In this document: positions 9,945 through 19,400 of the stretch, piece after piece
How positions within the stretch are numbered: the stretch's first letter is position 1
How the letters are laid out: each line of letters opens with the position of its first letter
Notes under the pieces: generated by a model
What the model was told of the DNA's origin: nothing
Database searches by the model: none
The model's input: the letters and a program-made list of their open reading frames with translations, nothing else
Position numbers and translations under genes: made by a program
Source of the DNA: Streptomyces peucetius
GTDB taxonomy: Bacteria; Actinomycetota; Actinomycetes; Streptomycetales; Streptomycetaceae
Direction of reading: 5' to 3'
NCBI RefSeq assembly: GCF_025854275.1
Contig: NZ_CP107567.1
Span: 7,068,001 to 7,132,000, forward strand
Length of the DNA: 64,000 nt

Positions 9945-11198
9945 ATGGATGACGAGATACAGCTGTTCAGAGACGGTGATGGCCTGGCGGTCATCGGAGA
10001 CCCGGCGGCGGTCGAACGCTTCCTCGTCTCGGAAGGACTGCCGACGAAGGGCTCCGGAACGCGGCGGTTCGGGTCTGTCCTCGGCGACGCGGCCGGGTTC
10101 GTGCAGGCGGGTTCCGACATCGCCGCCGGCTCGGGGCGCTGGGTGAAGCTGAGCAAGGAGTCCGCGCAGCGGATCGACAAGATCGGGCTGAGGAAGAGCG
10201 CCAAGACAGGTTTCGAAACAGGCGTGCTGAAGGGGCCCAAGGGCCAGAGTAAGGGGTTCGTCGAGTTCGCGAAGGGGTCGGGACCGCTCCGGGGCAACCC
10301 GGCGCAGCTGGCCAACATCGCGACGGTCATGGCACAGCTGGCGATGCAGCAGGCCATGGACGAGATCGCCGACTACCTCGCCACGATCGACGAGAAGGTC
10401 GACGACGTGATCCGCGCCCAGCAGGACCAGGCAGTGGCGCAGATGATCGCAGTGGACTTCGTGATCAAGGATGCCATTACCATCCGGGAGCAGGTGGGCC
10501 GGGTCTCCGAGGTCACGTGGTCGAAGGTGCAGGAGTCGCCGACGACGATCGCGTACACCCAGGCGTACGCGTTGCGTCAGCTCGACGCACTCGCGGAGAA
10601 GACGGAGCGCAAGAGCAAGATCGGTGATCTCGCCAAGGCGTCCAAGGAGATCGAGACGAAGGCTCGGCAGTGGCTCGCCGTTCTGGCGCACTGCTTCCAT
10701 CTCCAGGACGCCTTTGCCGTGCTCGAACTCGACCGGGTGCGGGAAACGGATCCGGATGAGCTGGACTCGCATCGCCTCGGGCTTCGGGCCGCCCGGAAGA
10801 ACCGGATGGATCTCATCGCAGAGAGCACTGAGCGTCTGGTGGACAGGATGCACACGGCCGCCGGCACGGCCAACGCGAAGGTGCTGCTGCACCCGACCAC
10901 GTCTCGGGAGGTGGTGTACGCGCGCAATCACGTCGAGGTGGCCGTCGTCGACTTCCACGGGCGGCTCGGGATCGAGCGCGATCAGGAATCGCTGGAGGCG
11001 CGACGCTGGAAGGACGCGGCCGTGGAAGTGAGGGACAAGGCGCTGGAGAAGGGCGCGGAGAACGTCGATGCCGCCTGGCGCCTCGGCACCGAGACCCTCG
11101 ACCGGGCCAGATCGGCGACGGGCAAGCTCTCCAGCGGGATCGCCGAGCGAGCGCGCCGCCAACGCGGGGACGAGGAGGAACGCGTCGCGGAAGGCTGA
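9945..11198 (+). CDS. Predicted coiled-coil protein of unknown function
   Basis: A 417-residue protein that I cannot assign to a characterised family, although similar sequences occur in actinomycetes. GAAAGGA lies 8 bases upstream of the ATG. The N-terminal 40 residues are a compact acidic segment. Residues about 125-160 (MAQLAMQQAMDEIADYLA) and 190-270 are long amphipathic helices that could form coiled coils. The C-terminal quarter is charged and ends in an Arg/Glu-rich tail. No signal peptide, clear membrane segment or catalytic motif is visible. It follows the defence operon on the same strand after a 72-base gap holding a hairpin, so it may be an accessory part of that operon or simply a neighbour. 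Confidence 0.75.
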   Translation: MDDEIQLFRDGDGLAVIGDPAAVERFLVSEGLPTKGSGTRRFGSVLGDAAGFVQAGSDIAAGSGRWVKLSKESAQRIDKIGLRKSAKTGFETGVLKGPKGQSKGFVEFAKGSGPLRGNPAQLANIATVMAQLAMQQAMDEIADYLATIDEKVDDVIRAQQDQAVAQMIAVDFVIKDAITIREQVGRVSEVTWSKVQESPTTIAYTQAYALRQLDALAEKTERKSKIGDLAKASKEIETKARQWLAVLAHCFHLQDAFAVLELDRVRETDPDELDSHRLGLRAARKNRMDLIAESTERLVDRMHTAAGTANAKVLLHPTTSREVVYARNHVEVAVVDFHGRLGIERDQESLEARRWKDAAVEVRDKALEKGAENVDAAWRLGTETLDRARSATGKLSSGIAERARRQRGDEEERVAEG

Positions 11199-11429
11199 GA
11201 GAGCGGAGACCGTGAGCCAGGTGGGCCCTCGAGGTCTGCCGCGAGCCGGGCCTCACGTGGGCTGCTCCGGCCTTGTCAGCGGCCTCCTCCTCTGAGATCC
11301 ATGCGCCGACGGTGAGTGGTCGCTGCTGGAGCCAGCGGACTGAGGCCCCACCAGCACCCTCGACTGCGATGAGCCCCGAAACAGCCCAGCCCGCCCCCGG
11401 ACGGGCCCGCATCTCAGGAGTCTTCTGCC

Positions 11430-12164
11430 ATGATCCCGCCCAAGCCCGCCGATGAGCCCACGCTCCCTGCCGCTACTGTCGCCGCGCCCGCCAGAGTCCG
11501 ACCGTCCAGCCGCGCCGCTGTACTGGCGGCCGTTTGGACGGTGCTCGTCGCCGGGGTGTCCTCCGGCGTCACCGTCGCCATCGTGGGCGGCGACGACCCA
11601 GGCGGGACTTCCGCGCCCGCGTCCAGCCCGTCGGTATGGCAGGACACGCGCACGTACCCCGACGATGCCGCGCAGGGTCCGGAGGAGCAGCCCAGTCCGT
11701 CTCCCACCGCTGACAGCTACGCCATGGGGGAGAAGGCGGAGAGCGGCGGCGCGACCGTGGTCGTCAAGAAGGTCCGCGAGTCCGCGACAGTGACCATCGA
11801 CGACTTCGAGACGACCAAGACGCTCAAGGCCGGCGCGGGCGCAAAGTACGTCATCGTGGAGACCACCGTCTACAACGACGGCACCAAGTCCTTCGATCCC
11901 GTATGCGGCGGTGGGATCTCGCAGGGTCTCATCGACGCCAAGGGCCGGACGTTCGACGTCATCGAGGACGTGTATCTGGTCGAGGAGAACGCCAAGGCCA
12001 AGGCATGCGGTGAAGAGGTACAGCCTGGGTTCAAGCGCGACGCGTTCTTCGTCTACAAGCTTCCCGCCGACGCGCGCCCTGCCCAGTGGGCGTTCTCCGG
12101 CTCGCGGGGCCAGGTTGAGGAAGACCAGGCGGTCGTGACGATCGCCGGTACTGCCGCAAACTGA
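11430..12164 (+). CDS. Membrane-anchored DUF4352-like protein
   Basis: A 244-residue protein with one membrane segment (about residues 30-52, AAVLAAVWTVLVAGVSSGVT), a Pro/Ser-rich linker, and an outer beta-rich domain from about 105 (GGATVVVKKV, KYVIVETTVYNDG, GFKRDAFFVYKLP). This pattern fits the DUF4352/telokin-like fold of secreted actinobacterial proteins. An AGGAG at 11416-11420 sits 9 bases before the ATG. Two cysteines (in PVCGGG and KACGE) may form a disulfide outside the cell. The 231 bases before it contain no convincing gene. Substrate or partner unknown. Confidence 0.72.
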   Translation: MIPPKPADEPTLPAATVAAPARVRPSSRAAVLAAVWTVLVAGVSSGVTVAIVGGDDPGGTSAPASSPSVWQDTRTYPDDAAQGPEEQPSPSPTADSYAMGEKAESGGATVVVKKVRESATVTIDDFETTKTLKAGAGAKYVIVETTVYNDGTKSFDPVCGGGISQGLIDAKGRTFDVIEDVYLVEENAKAKACGEEVQPGFKRDAFFVYKLPADARPAQWAFSGSRGQVEEDQAVVTIAGTAAN

Positions 12165-12223
12165 CGCCCCACCGCCGTGACACCTGGACGCGATCGCTCA
12201 TCACCAGAGGGCGGTTCACCAAC

Positions 12224-12322
12224 TGACCTCCGCGGAGGGAGAGCCTGGCTGCGGATGCCTCCGTAACGCACGGCGAGCATCCGCTCGGCGGCTGCATGGT
12301 CCGCGGCCGTCCGGAGCCGGTT
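12224..12322 (-). pseudogene. Remnant of a DUF5753 regulator C-terminus
   Basis: Directly after the TAG stop of the DUF397 gene, in the same frame, 33 codons read NRLRTAADHAAAERMLAVRY and onward through GGIRSQALPPRRS. This aligns with the tail of the intact neighbour (NRLITDPEEVRILAARYGCV, RGQALSPHES). It has no start and no helix-turn-helix part. It looks like the relic of a duplicated or recombined DUF5753/DUF397 pair. Confidence 0.6.
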
Positions 12323-12529
12323 CTATCGGGCGGCGGTGAACTGCACGAAACAAGCCCAACCAGCAGGGCCCACCGCAATATGGGGCAGGCCCACGTTCTT
12401 GGAATCGCGTACGAGCACCGCGCCATCGGCAGCGGCGACCTCAACGCACTCGCCCCCGTCCCCCGCGCTGTAGCTGCTCTTGAACCACTTGAGTGCAGGA
12501 ACGCTGTATGAGTTCGGCTCGACGTTCAT
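12323..12529 (-). CDS. DUF397 domain protein
   Basis: A 68-residue protein with the DUF397 signature: ALKWFKSSYSAGDGGECVEV, then VLVRDSKN and WACFVQFTA. DUF397 proteins are small partners of DUF5753 helix-turn-helix regulators in streptomycetes, and several such pairs affect development. Its ATG overlaps the stop of the upstream regulator by four bases (ATGA), so the two are translated together. Function inferred from the pairing only. Confidence 0.9.
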   Translation of the reverse strand: MNVEPNSYSVPALKWFKSSYSAGDGGECVEVAAADGAVLVRDSKNVGLPHIAVGPAGWACFVQFTAAR

Positions 12530-13404
12530 GAGTCTCCCAGCATCTTCTCGATCAGGACCAAGGACTCGTGAGGGCTGAGTGCTTGGCCACGGACGCAGCC
12601 GTACCGCGCCGCCAGGATACGTACTTCCTCGGGGTCAGTGATGAGCCGATTGACGCTCTGAACCTCAACGTACGCCACAGGCGGCTTGCCCTTCGGAGCG
12701 AGAAGGATGAACGGACCTTCCAGAGCAGCGTGGTCCTCGCAGCTCATCGGAAGCACCTGGACTGTCGTGCTGCGCAATCGGCCGAGTCGGAGGAGCTGAC
12801 GCAGCTGCTCTCGCCGGACAGCATCGCCTCCTGTCATGCGGCGCAGCACGGATTCGTCGATGACGGCGCTGACCATAGGGGAGGGCCAGAGCGTGAGTAT
12901 TTCCTGCCGCGCAAGCCGGGCAGCGACTCGTTGCTCAATCGTCGCTTCGTCAAGAAGCGGCTGCCGAACGAGGAAAGTTGTCCGTGCGTATGCCTCGGTT
13001 TGTAGCAAGCCAGGCACGGTCACGGTGCTGAAGAAACTGATCTCGACAGCTTTGCTCTCCAACTGGGCGTAGTCCCGAAACCACGCCGGATGCTTCACCC
13101 TCGCCCGCGCCTTCGCCCGCTGTACGTCCTCCGTAGCCGCCCGCAGCAACCCACCCGCGCCCAGCAAATCGTCCGCCGCAGCCAGGAACTCCGGTTGCGG
13201 CGTACGCCGTCCCCGCTCCAGCGAGGAGATCAGGTCCTCCCCGTACCCCAACCGGTCGCCCAACTCCCGTTGCGTCAGCCCTGCCCGCTCCCGAAGCAGC
13301 CGCACCTGCCGGCCGATCGCGCGGAAGAGGTCCGACGCGCCGTCGCCGTCCTCGTCCTCCGGTGGCTCGGGCCGCCGCCCGTTTCCCGCGTCCGACATCG
13401 ACAT
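12526..13404 (-). CDS. Xre-type helix-turn-helix regulator with DUF5753 domain
   Basis: A 292-residue regulator. An N-terminal Xre-type HTH (QVRLLRERAGLTQRELGDRL, then LISSLERGRRTP) is followed by the DUF5753 ligand or partner domain (ISFFSTVTVPGLLQTEAYAR, VIDESVLRRM). ATG at 13404 is chosen because a GGGGG lies about 7 bases upstream; a second ATG at 13398 is possible and the open frame extends further upstream without a better start. It is coupled to the DUF397 gene. It is divergent from the REase-fold toxin gene, with about 350 bases between them, so it may control that promoter; this is inference. Confidence 0.88.
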   Translation of the reverse strand: MSMSDAGNGRRPEPPEDEDGDGASDLFRAIGRQVRLLRERAGLTQRELGDRLGYGEDLISSLERGRRTPQPEFLAAADDLLGAGGLLRAATEDVQRAKARARVKHPAWFRDYAQLESKAVEISFFSTVTVPGLLQTEAYARTTFLVRQPLLDEATIEQRVAARLARQEILTLWPSPMVSAVIDESVLRRMTGGDAVRREQLRQLLRLGRLRSTTVQVLPMSCEDHAALEGPFILLAPKGKPPVAYVEVQSVNRLITDPEEVRILAARYGCVRGQALSPHESLVLIEKMLGDS

Positions 13405-13756
13405 TCCACGACCCCCGTCCGTCCGACACCCGGTCCGCACACCACCCGCGGCGCCCGCCCGTACGGCATTCTCCGTACCGAAACCAGCGGCCCTCACCAG
13501 GCTAGAACGCCCGTCCCCACCTCCCGCCCCTCGAGCCTTCAATTCACCCGAACCAGTCCCACCGCTCCAAGACCGTGTGCCGTTGGCAGCGCCTCCGCCG
13601 GGCGTGCTTCGCCCCGAGAAGCGTTTTCGAAGGAAGGGGCCAACACGGAACAGCGTTCTCCTCCTACCGGTCGGACAGTCGGCCGATACCCGTGCAGACG
13701 TGCCAACGCACTCGTACTAAGTTGATCACCACGTCTGCAACGGGGGAGGCAGCACA
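13405..13756. promoter_or_regulatory. Divergent promoter region with a 10-bp perfect inverted repeat
   Basis: This 352-base gap separates the HTH regulator (minus) from the toxin gene (plus). It contains TGCAGACGTG at 13693-13702 and its exact inverse CACGTCTGCA at 13730-13739, with a 27-base centre that includes a TACTAA stretch at 13715-13720. A GGGGGAGG at 13741-13748 is the ribosome site of the toxin gene. The inverted repeat is well placed to be an operator. No other gene was seen in the gap. Confidence 0.5.
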
Positions 13757-15400
13757 GTGAGCGGGCTCGCACCTGACCTGAAGTTCATTGCCGAAGGAAT
13801 GATCCGCGGCTCCATGGGACTCATCGAGTCCATGCGCGGTGCCCGCGACACCGCCATCGCGCTCGGGCACGAGCTCGCACGGCAGCATGGCATGGCCGGT
13901 GACGACGACGCGGGGCGGGCGTTCGCCAAGGTGTACGTGTCCGCTGCCTCAGCCACTTTGAATCAGATGGGATTCAGCTCCTATGTCCTTGGGGAAACGA
14001 GCCGCGGCCTCATGCGCACCGCGCGCGAGTTCATGTCCCAGGAGAGCAAGCTGGTGTCCCAATTCCTGGGGAAGCAGGTCGACCTGACCGTAGGGATGGG
14101 CGACCCGGGGGCCGACTGCACCGAGAACTATCTGGGGCTCGGCCGCGAGCTCCCCGAGGTGGTCGGCGAGACGGCCTGGCACGACCAGTACGCCCCCATG
14201 GGAAGGAGCGACCGGTTCCGGGGCTCGCAGGAGAAGATCCGGGACGTCGCCGGGTCCTGGCGCCAGGCCGGCACTCTGATGCAGCGTTTCCTGGAAGACG
14301 CGCAGACCTATTCCGGCACCGCCGGGAAGGCCCACTCCGGTGAGGCCGCCGACGCCTTCCGCGCCTACGTGAAGCACTTCGTCGGTCTCACCTGTCCTCC
14401 GGCGAAGGCGGAGGTCGACGAGCCGCTGGTGACCAATCTGGTCGCCGCCTGTTCTCAGCTGGCAAAGGCATGCGACCGGTACGCGGACCACGTCGAGGCG
14501 GCCAAGGAGAAGATCCAGCACCACCAGAACGACCTGTTCACCGTCGACATGCCTTGGGACCAGCCGATGTTCGGCGCGAACGGGTACGACGGAGGGCTGC
14601 GCGACGCGGTGCTCAGCGACCCGTGGATACAGGACCTGGGGAACGTGGCGCATGCGCTGGATTCCTCGGCCGAGCGTGTCAAGCTGCCGCAGCCCGACGG
14701 CCCGACCCCTCCCGGCCTTCCAAGCGTGCCGTTCTTGCCCCCTCCCATCCGCCTTCCCATACCGGTGCCGATCCGACTGGCGGCCTTCACAGGGAGCGCC
14801 CCCGCGCTGCTCCCCACCGTCAATCCCGTTGACCCGGCAATACCCTTCGCCGACCCGATACCGCCCGCTCCGGGCACCAGCCGTCTGCTCAACGCCTCGG
14901 AGCAGCAGCAGTTCCGCGCCTGGGCGAACTCGCTCACACCGGGCGGACTGGCCGGCGGCGGCGGACCGCACAGCCCGGACAACGCCTACCAGCTGCGCAT
15001 CGCGGGCTACCCCGAACGTGAGGTCCCGCTGGCGGGCCGAAAGCGTGGGCTGATGGTGGACGGCGTACGTCCGGCCGACGGCCACCTCGTCGAGGCGAAG
15101 CACGTACGGGACCCGGACTGCAAAAAGAAGAGTTTCAGGTCCCTGGACAGAGTTGAAGACACGCTGACCAAGCCAGTGAGGGTCAACGACAAGGGAAAGA
15201 TCGCTTGGGACCCTGTCGTGGACTCCATGTACGCCGGTGACGAGAAGGAACTCGTCCGGTACAAGCAAGCCATGGCCAACCCGGCGAACAGCGAGATACG
15301 TGGTTTGGAGATCGTCACCAACGGCCGCGACAACGCAGCCTACTGGCAGTCCATGATGGCCATGACGGGTACGCCCGGTTCAACGCGATACGTGCCGTGA
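13757..15400 (+). CDS. Polymorphic toxin with C-terminal restriction-endonuclease fold (Tox-REase-2-like)
   Basis: A 547-residue protein without signal peptide, starting at GTG with GGGGGAGG 8 bases upstream. The N-terminal 290 residues are helical with WXG100-like features (ENYLGLG, SGEAADAFRAYVKHF), as in toxins exported by type VII-like systems. A Pro-rich linker (about 310-375) follows. The C-terminal 170 residues resemble the restriction endonuclease fold toxin family: SEQQQFRAWANSL, GLMVDGVRPADGHLVEAKHV (a D...ExK arrangement) and YWQSMMAM. Inferred activity: nuclease used in competition. The immunity gene starts 14 bases downstream. No secretion apparatus genes lie in the window. Confidence 0.8.
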   Translation: MSGLAPDLKFIAEGMIRGSMGLIESMRGARDTAIALGHELARQHGMAGDDDAGRAFAKVYVSAASATLNQMGFSSYVLGETSRGLMRTAREFMSQESKLVSQFLGKQVDLTVGMGDPGADCTENYLGLGRELPEVVGETAWHDQYAPMGRSDRFRGSQEKIRDVAGSWRQAGTLMQRFLEDAQTYSGTAGKAHSGEAADAFRAYVKHFVGLTCPPAKAEVDEPLVTNLVAACSQLAKACDRYADHVEAAKEKIQHHQNDLFTVDMPWDQPMFGANGYDGGLRDAVLSDPWIQDLGNVAHALDSSAERVKLPQPDGPTPPGLPSVPFLPPPIRLPIPVPIRLAAFTGSAPALLPTVNPVDPAIPFADPIPPAPGTSRLLNASEQQQFRAWANSLTPGGLAGGGGPHSPDNAYQLRIAGYPEREVPLAGRKRGLMVDGVRPADGHLVEAKHVRDPDCKKKSFRSLDRVEDTLTKPVRVNDKGKIAWDPVVDSMYAGDEKELVRYKQAMANPANSEIRGLEIVTNGRDNAAYWQSMMAMTGTPGSTRYVP

Positions 15401-15414
15401 CACGAAGGAACACA

Positions 15415-15870
15415 GTGCCGACCGAACGAAACATCCGCACCAACTTCGCCTTCTACCCGCCTGCGGAGGCCAAGGACGCCTGGCAGTCCACACTCCTGTC
15501 CCTCGAGCGGGCCCTGCGACAGGCGTTCCCCGAGCCCACCGTGGAATACCGGACCTCCGGCATCCACCACATCAAGGTGCTCGACTTCGAGATCGAACTC
15601 GCACCTGACGTGTGGATCGACGGCACCGCGGCGATGGAAGCGCCGGACTACGCGTACATCACGCTCACCGACGTGACCGCCGACGAGGCCGCCGTCTTCG
15701 CCCAGTGGCTCCGCGACTCCTTCGCACCCGCGCCGCACCTCGTCCGTTTCTCCAGCAGTCTCGCGATGGCGAACGGAGAACAAGAGCCGTGGCCTGTGCC
15801 GGCAGAGGGCGATGGCGACGGCATTCTGGCGGAGATGCGCAGGCACATCGAAGCCTTGGACGGACTGTAG
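15415..15870 (+). CDS. Probable immunity protein for the REase-fold toxin
   Basis: A 151-residue acidic cytoplasmic protein with no recognised domain. GTG at 15415 is chosen because GAAGGA lies 5 bases upstream; a GTG at 15397 overlapping the toxin stop would add six residues but has no ribosome site. Position directly after the toxin gene, small size and net negative charge fit an immunity protein. Assignment rests on context only. Confidence 0.68.
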   Translation: MPTERNIRTNFAFYPPAEAKDAWQSTLLSLERALRQAFPEPTVEYRTSGIHHIKVLDFEIELAPDVWIDGTAAMEAPDYAYITLTDVTADEAAVFAQWLRDSFAPAPHLVRFSSSLAMANGEQEPWPVPAEGDGDGILAEMRRHIEALDGL

Positions 15871-15877
15871 ACACACA

Positions 15878-16113
15878 ATGGGCACCGAACCGGACATACG
15901 GGTATGTCTGCCGTGGGTCCTCGGTGTGCCGCTGGTGGGTCTTCACGTCGTCGCGGGGTGGTTCTGCCGGACCGCGCTTACCGCCCGGCTTTCGGGACCG
16001 TGGGACGACGACGCCCGCGCCGGGTCTCCTTGTCCTGCCTGCTGACCATCGCCGCCGCGGGCCTCGCTCTGCTGATCACCCGCACCCCGTCGGCGCGAGG
16101 TCGGCCGCAGTGA
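15878..16113 (+). pseudogene. Small two-helix membrane protein, apparently frameshifted
   Basis: An ATG at 15878 opens a frame with one hydrophobic stretch (PWVLGVPLVGLHVVAGWF) that ends early at 16045. The overlapping frame continues with a second membrane-like stretch (SLSCLLTIAAAGLALLIT) and a basic tail to the TGA at 16113. Adding one G to the GGG near 15999 joins them into a 78-residue two-segment membrane protein. Either the gene is broken or the assembly lacks a base. It is also possible that neither frame is a gene. Confidence 0.4.
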
Positions 16114-16158
16114 CCTCCACACCTGTCCGGGCGATCCCCTGTCGTGGTCAGGTCGTCA

Positions 16159-16491
16159 TCACGGCACCGTGAACCAGCAGATGTCACCGGAGTCGGGCAG
16201 GCGGGAATGCTCCTCGACATCTGCTGTGATTCGCGCCAGAACCTGAGTTTTGTCCCCTGGCCAGGGCGCAAAGGGGTCCTTCGTCGACTCCGTCAGATCG
16301 CCGGCTCGTGCTCCTGCGTCGTACAAGTCGCCGACGATCCGTAGGAGCAACGCCAGCTGCTCCTGGAACGACGCGCCGCGCCCGAGGAGGGTGCCTACGG
16401 AGCCGCTGATGACAGAGAATCCCAGCCAGTCGTCCTCGGCGTACTGGGCCAAATAATCCAGCTCGCGGCGGTATGCATCCTGGTTCACCAT
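16159..16491 (-). CDS. Probable immunity protein for the RHS toxin
   Basis: A 110-residue acidic protein (LDYLAQYAEDDWLGFSVISG, DPFAPWPGDK) with no recognised motif. It starts 3 bases after the RHS stop, with GGGGAC 8 bases upstream of its ATG inside the RHS gene. A short acidic gene directly after a toxin tip is the usual position for an immunity protein. Function inferred from context. Confidence 0.68.
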   Translation of the reverse strand: MVNQDAYRRELDYLAQYAEDDWLGFSVISGSVGTLLGRGASFQEQLALLLRIVGDLYDAGARAGDLTESTKDPFAPWPGDKTQVLARITADVEEHSRLPDSGDICWFTVP

Positions 16492-16494
16492 GAA

Positions 16495-19400
16495 TCAGTC
16501 CCCGTGTTGCGGTATGTGGAAGCGTTTCATGTCCAGGCCGTCCACGCCGTTGTAGTCGATGGTTGCTCCACCGGATTTGCTGAACGGTCGATAGGTGACG
16601 GTCGCCTTCGGGTCGTCCGACAACTGCCACACCTCGATGTTTCCCTTCGGCGTGGTCTTGACATCGGGCTCGCCCAGTTTGGCATGCAGATCCAGGCGGA
16701 TCCTCTCCAGCTGCACGTCATCGATCATTCTGACCCCGGGGCTGTCTTCCTCTCCCATCATATTGCCGTCGCCGTCGACGGCCGTCTCGCGAGCGGAATC
16801 ATGACGAACCTGGTCGTCGGGGTCGAGGCATTTCAGTCCGAGTGGGTCCAACCAGCCGAACGGGTTGGGCACGAACGCATGATGGTTGGGTGCGGCACTC
16901 AAGCCCAGCGGATCGGCTGAGAGATAGGCGGCGACTTCGTCGTCGTAATAGCGGAAGTAGTTGTAGTTGAGGTCGGTTTCCGAGTCGCGGTACTGGCCCG
17001 GAAAACGGATAGGGCAGTCGGCCGACGACGAGCCGGGCGGTGCCGGCAGGCGGGTGCCCCATACGGTGGTGCGTTGTTGCCAGGCTATGCGTCCGTCCGG
17101 TGTCACCAGCTCCGTGGGGGTCCCGACGACGTCCGTGATCACCGCGTGGAAGCGCGCTTCGCATTCCGTCGGGGCGTCACGGTCTACTTGGGCCAGAGGA
17201 CGATGAGTGCCTGGGGCGTAGTCCCAGGTAGTTGTACGCCCCTCCATCGTGGTCTGCTCGACGAGCCGGGTGCCGTCCCAGGTGAATGTGATGCGCTCCG
17301 TGATCGTGCCGTCGTCTGCCCGGCGGTGTTTGGCAGTACGGCGGCCCAGCGGGTCGTAGATGTACTGCCAGTGGTCGCCGTCGGGTGTGGTCGCGTCGGT
17401 GAGGCGGTCTTCCGAGTTCCACGCGAAGGTCCACGTGCGCTGCTGCCCGTTCAGCAGCTTGCGCGTGCGGCGGACGAGGCGGCCTTGGGCATCGTGTTCG
17501 TACACCGTACGCCCGGCCCGGCGGATCAGGGTTCCGCCGAAATCACGGTCGCCGGTGGAGGGGTGGTGCGGGGCGGTGGCGTGTGCGAGGTTGCCGAGGT
17601 CGTCGTAGGCGTACTTCTCGGTCCAGCCGTGCGCGTGGACGGCGGTGATCCGACCGGTCGGATCGAGGTCGTAGCGTCGGGTGCCGGTGGTCAGTTCCCG
17701 GATCTCGGTGACGTGGTTGTCTGCACGGTAGGCGTAGGTACGGTGTTGGAGGAGATCTTCGCCGGCCTCCGGACCGCGGGTGAGCGACTGTACCGTGAGG
17801 CGGTCGACGGAGTCCCAGATCTGCACAAGGCTGATGCCGTCGCCGAAGGAGCGAGAGGTCTCGCGGCCGGCTGCGTCGTACTCGAAGTCCAGCCTGTGTC
17901 CGGTAGCTGTCAGTCGGGTGGGGCGGCCTTCGGCGTCATAGGCCCATTCGGACAGGGTGCCGGCAGGCGTGCGGCGCGAGATGCGGTGGCCTCGTGGGTC
18001 CAGTGTGTAAAGGCTGGTGCGGCCGCCGACCGACTCGGCGACGAGGCGGCCGACGGCGTCGTACTCGCGGTGAAGGTCCACGTCGGGATTGGCGGCATGG
18101 ATCAGGCGGCCCGCAGGGTCGTAGGCGTGGACGGTTTCCGTGCCGTCGTCGGCGCGCGTGGTCACCGTCCGGCCGAGTGCGTCACGAGTGAAACGGAGTG
18201 TTTCGCCCGCCCCGTTGGTTCGGGAGGACAGTCGCCCTGCTGCGTCGTAGGTGTAGGCGAGGGATCGGCCGTTGAAGTCGGTTTCGGATGTCAGACGGCC
18301 GGCAGGGTCGTACTCGTAGCTCCACGTCAGGCCCTGAGGGTTGGTCACCTGCTTCAGCCGTAGCTCGGTGTCGTACGAGAAGGCGTAGCGCGCGCCGTCC
18401 GCGTCGGTACGGGTGGCGGGCAGGTCGAAGTGGGTGTGGGTGTGCCGTGAGGTGTTGCCGGCGAAGTCTGTGTGTGCGACGAGGTTGCCCTCCCCGTCCC
18501 ACGCCCACGTCTCGCGCGTGCCGTCCGGACGCTCGCGCCAGGCGGGCCTGCCGTCGATGGTCCATCCCTGCCTGGTGGTGTTCCCGAGGGGGTCAGTCAT
18601 CGCCGTGATACGCCCGTGCGGGCCGCGGCGAACAGACGTAGTGTTGCCGAAGGGGTCGGTGACCGCCATGGGAAGACCCGTCTCGTCGGTGGCGATGACG
18701 GTGGTGTGCCCCAGTGCGTCGGTGACGGCGCTCAAATGGCCGTGGTCGTCGTACGCGTATTGGGTCAGGGCGCCCGCAGGGTCGGTGGCTGAAGTGCGAT
18801 TCCCGCGTGTGTCGTACGTGTATCGCCAGAGGGCGCCGTCCGGCTCCCGTACCTCTACCGGCAGGGCCAGTTCGTTGTACTTGGCAGACCCCGTCGTGCC
18901 ATCCGGGCGTTCCGCGCGCTGGAGTCGACCGGAGTCGTCGTACGCGTAGCGTGTTGTGTTGCCGAGCGGGTCGGTCACGGCGAGACGCAGCCGGTTGGTC
19001 TTGTCCCACTCCGTGTGGGTGGTGTTGCCGAGAGGGTCTGTCACTGCAACCACTTTGTACGCCTCGTTGTAGACGTAGGTGGTCCTGTGACCGAGGGAGT
19101 CGGTGTAGACCGTGGTGCGGGCCGCATCATCGTAGTGAAGGCGGCCGGTCATCATGCCGTCCGAGCCGACGGTCCGCAGGACGCGCCCGCGCCGGTCGTA
19201 GACGTAGCCGAACTTGGTACCGTTGCGGTCGGTCCACGCGGTGATTCGGTGTTCGGCGTCGTACGTGTAGCGCAGGGCCTCACCGGTGGAGTTGACGACC
19301 TCTGTGAGGTCACCTACTGCGTTGTAGACGAAGGTGGCCAGCGATACACCCTGCTCCCTCGTGCCCGTTCCAGAGCCGAGGAGTCGCAGGCCGGTGACAC

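Noticed and set aside
12568..13005. Plus-strand gene opposite the HTH regulator
   Set aside because: No domain and no ribosome site; the regulator on the minus strand is certain.
17074..18363. Plus-strand open frame opposite the RHS repeats
   Set aside because: The minus strand carries clear YD repeats throughout; this frame is their mirror.
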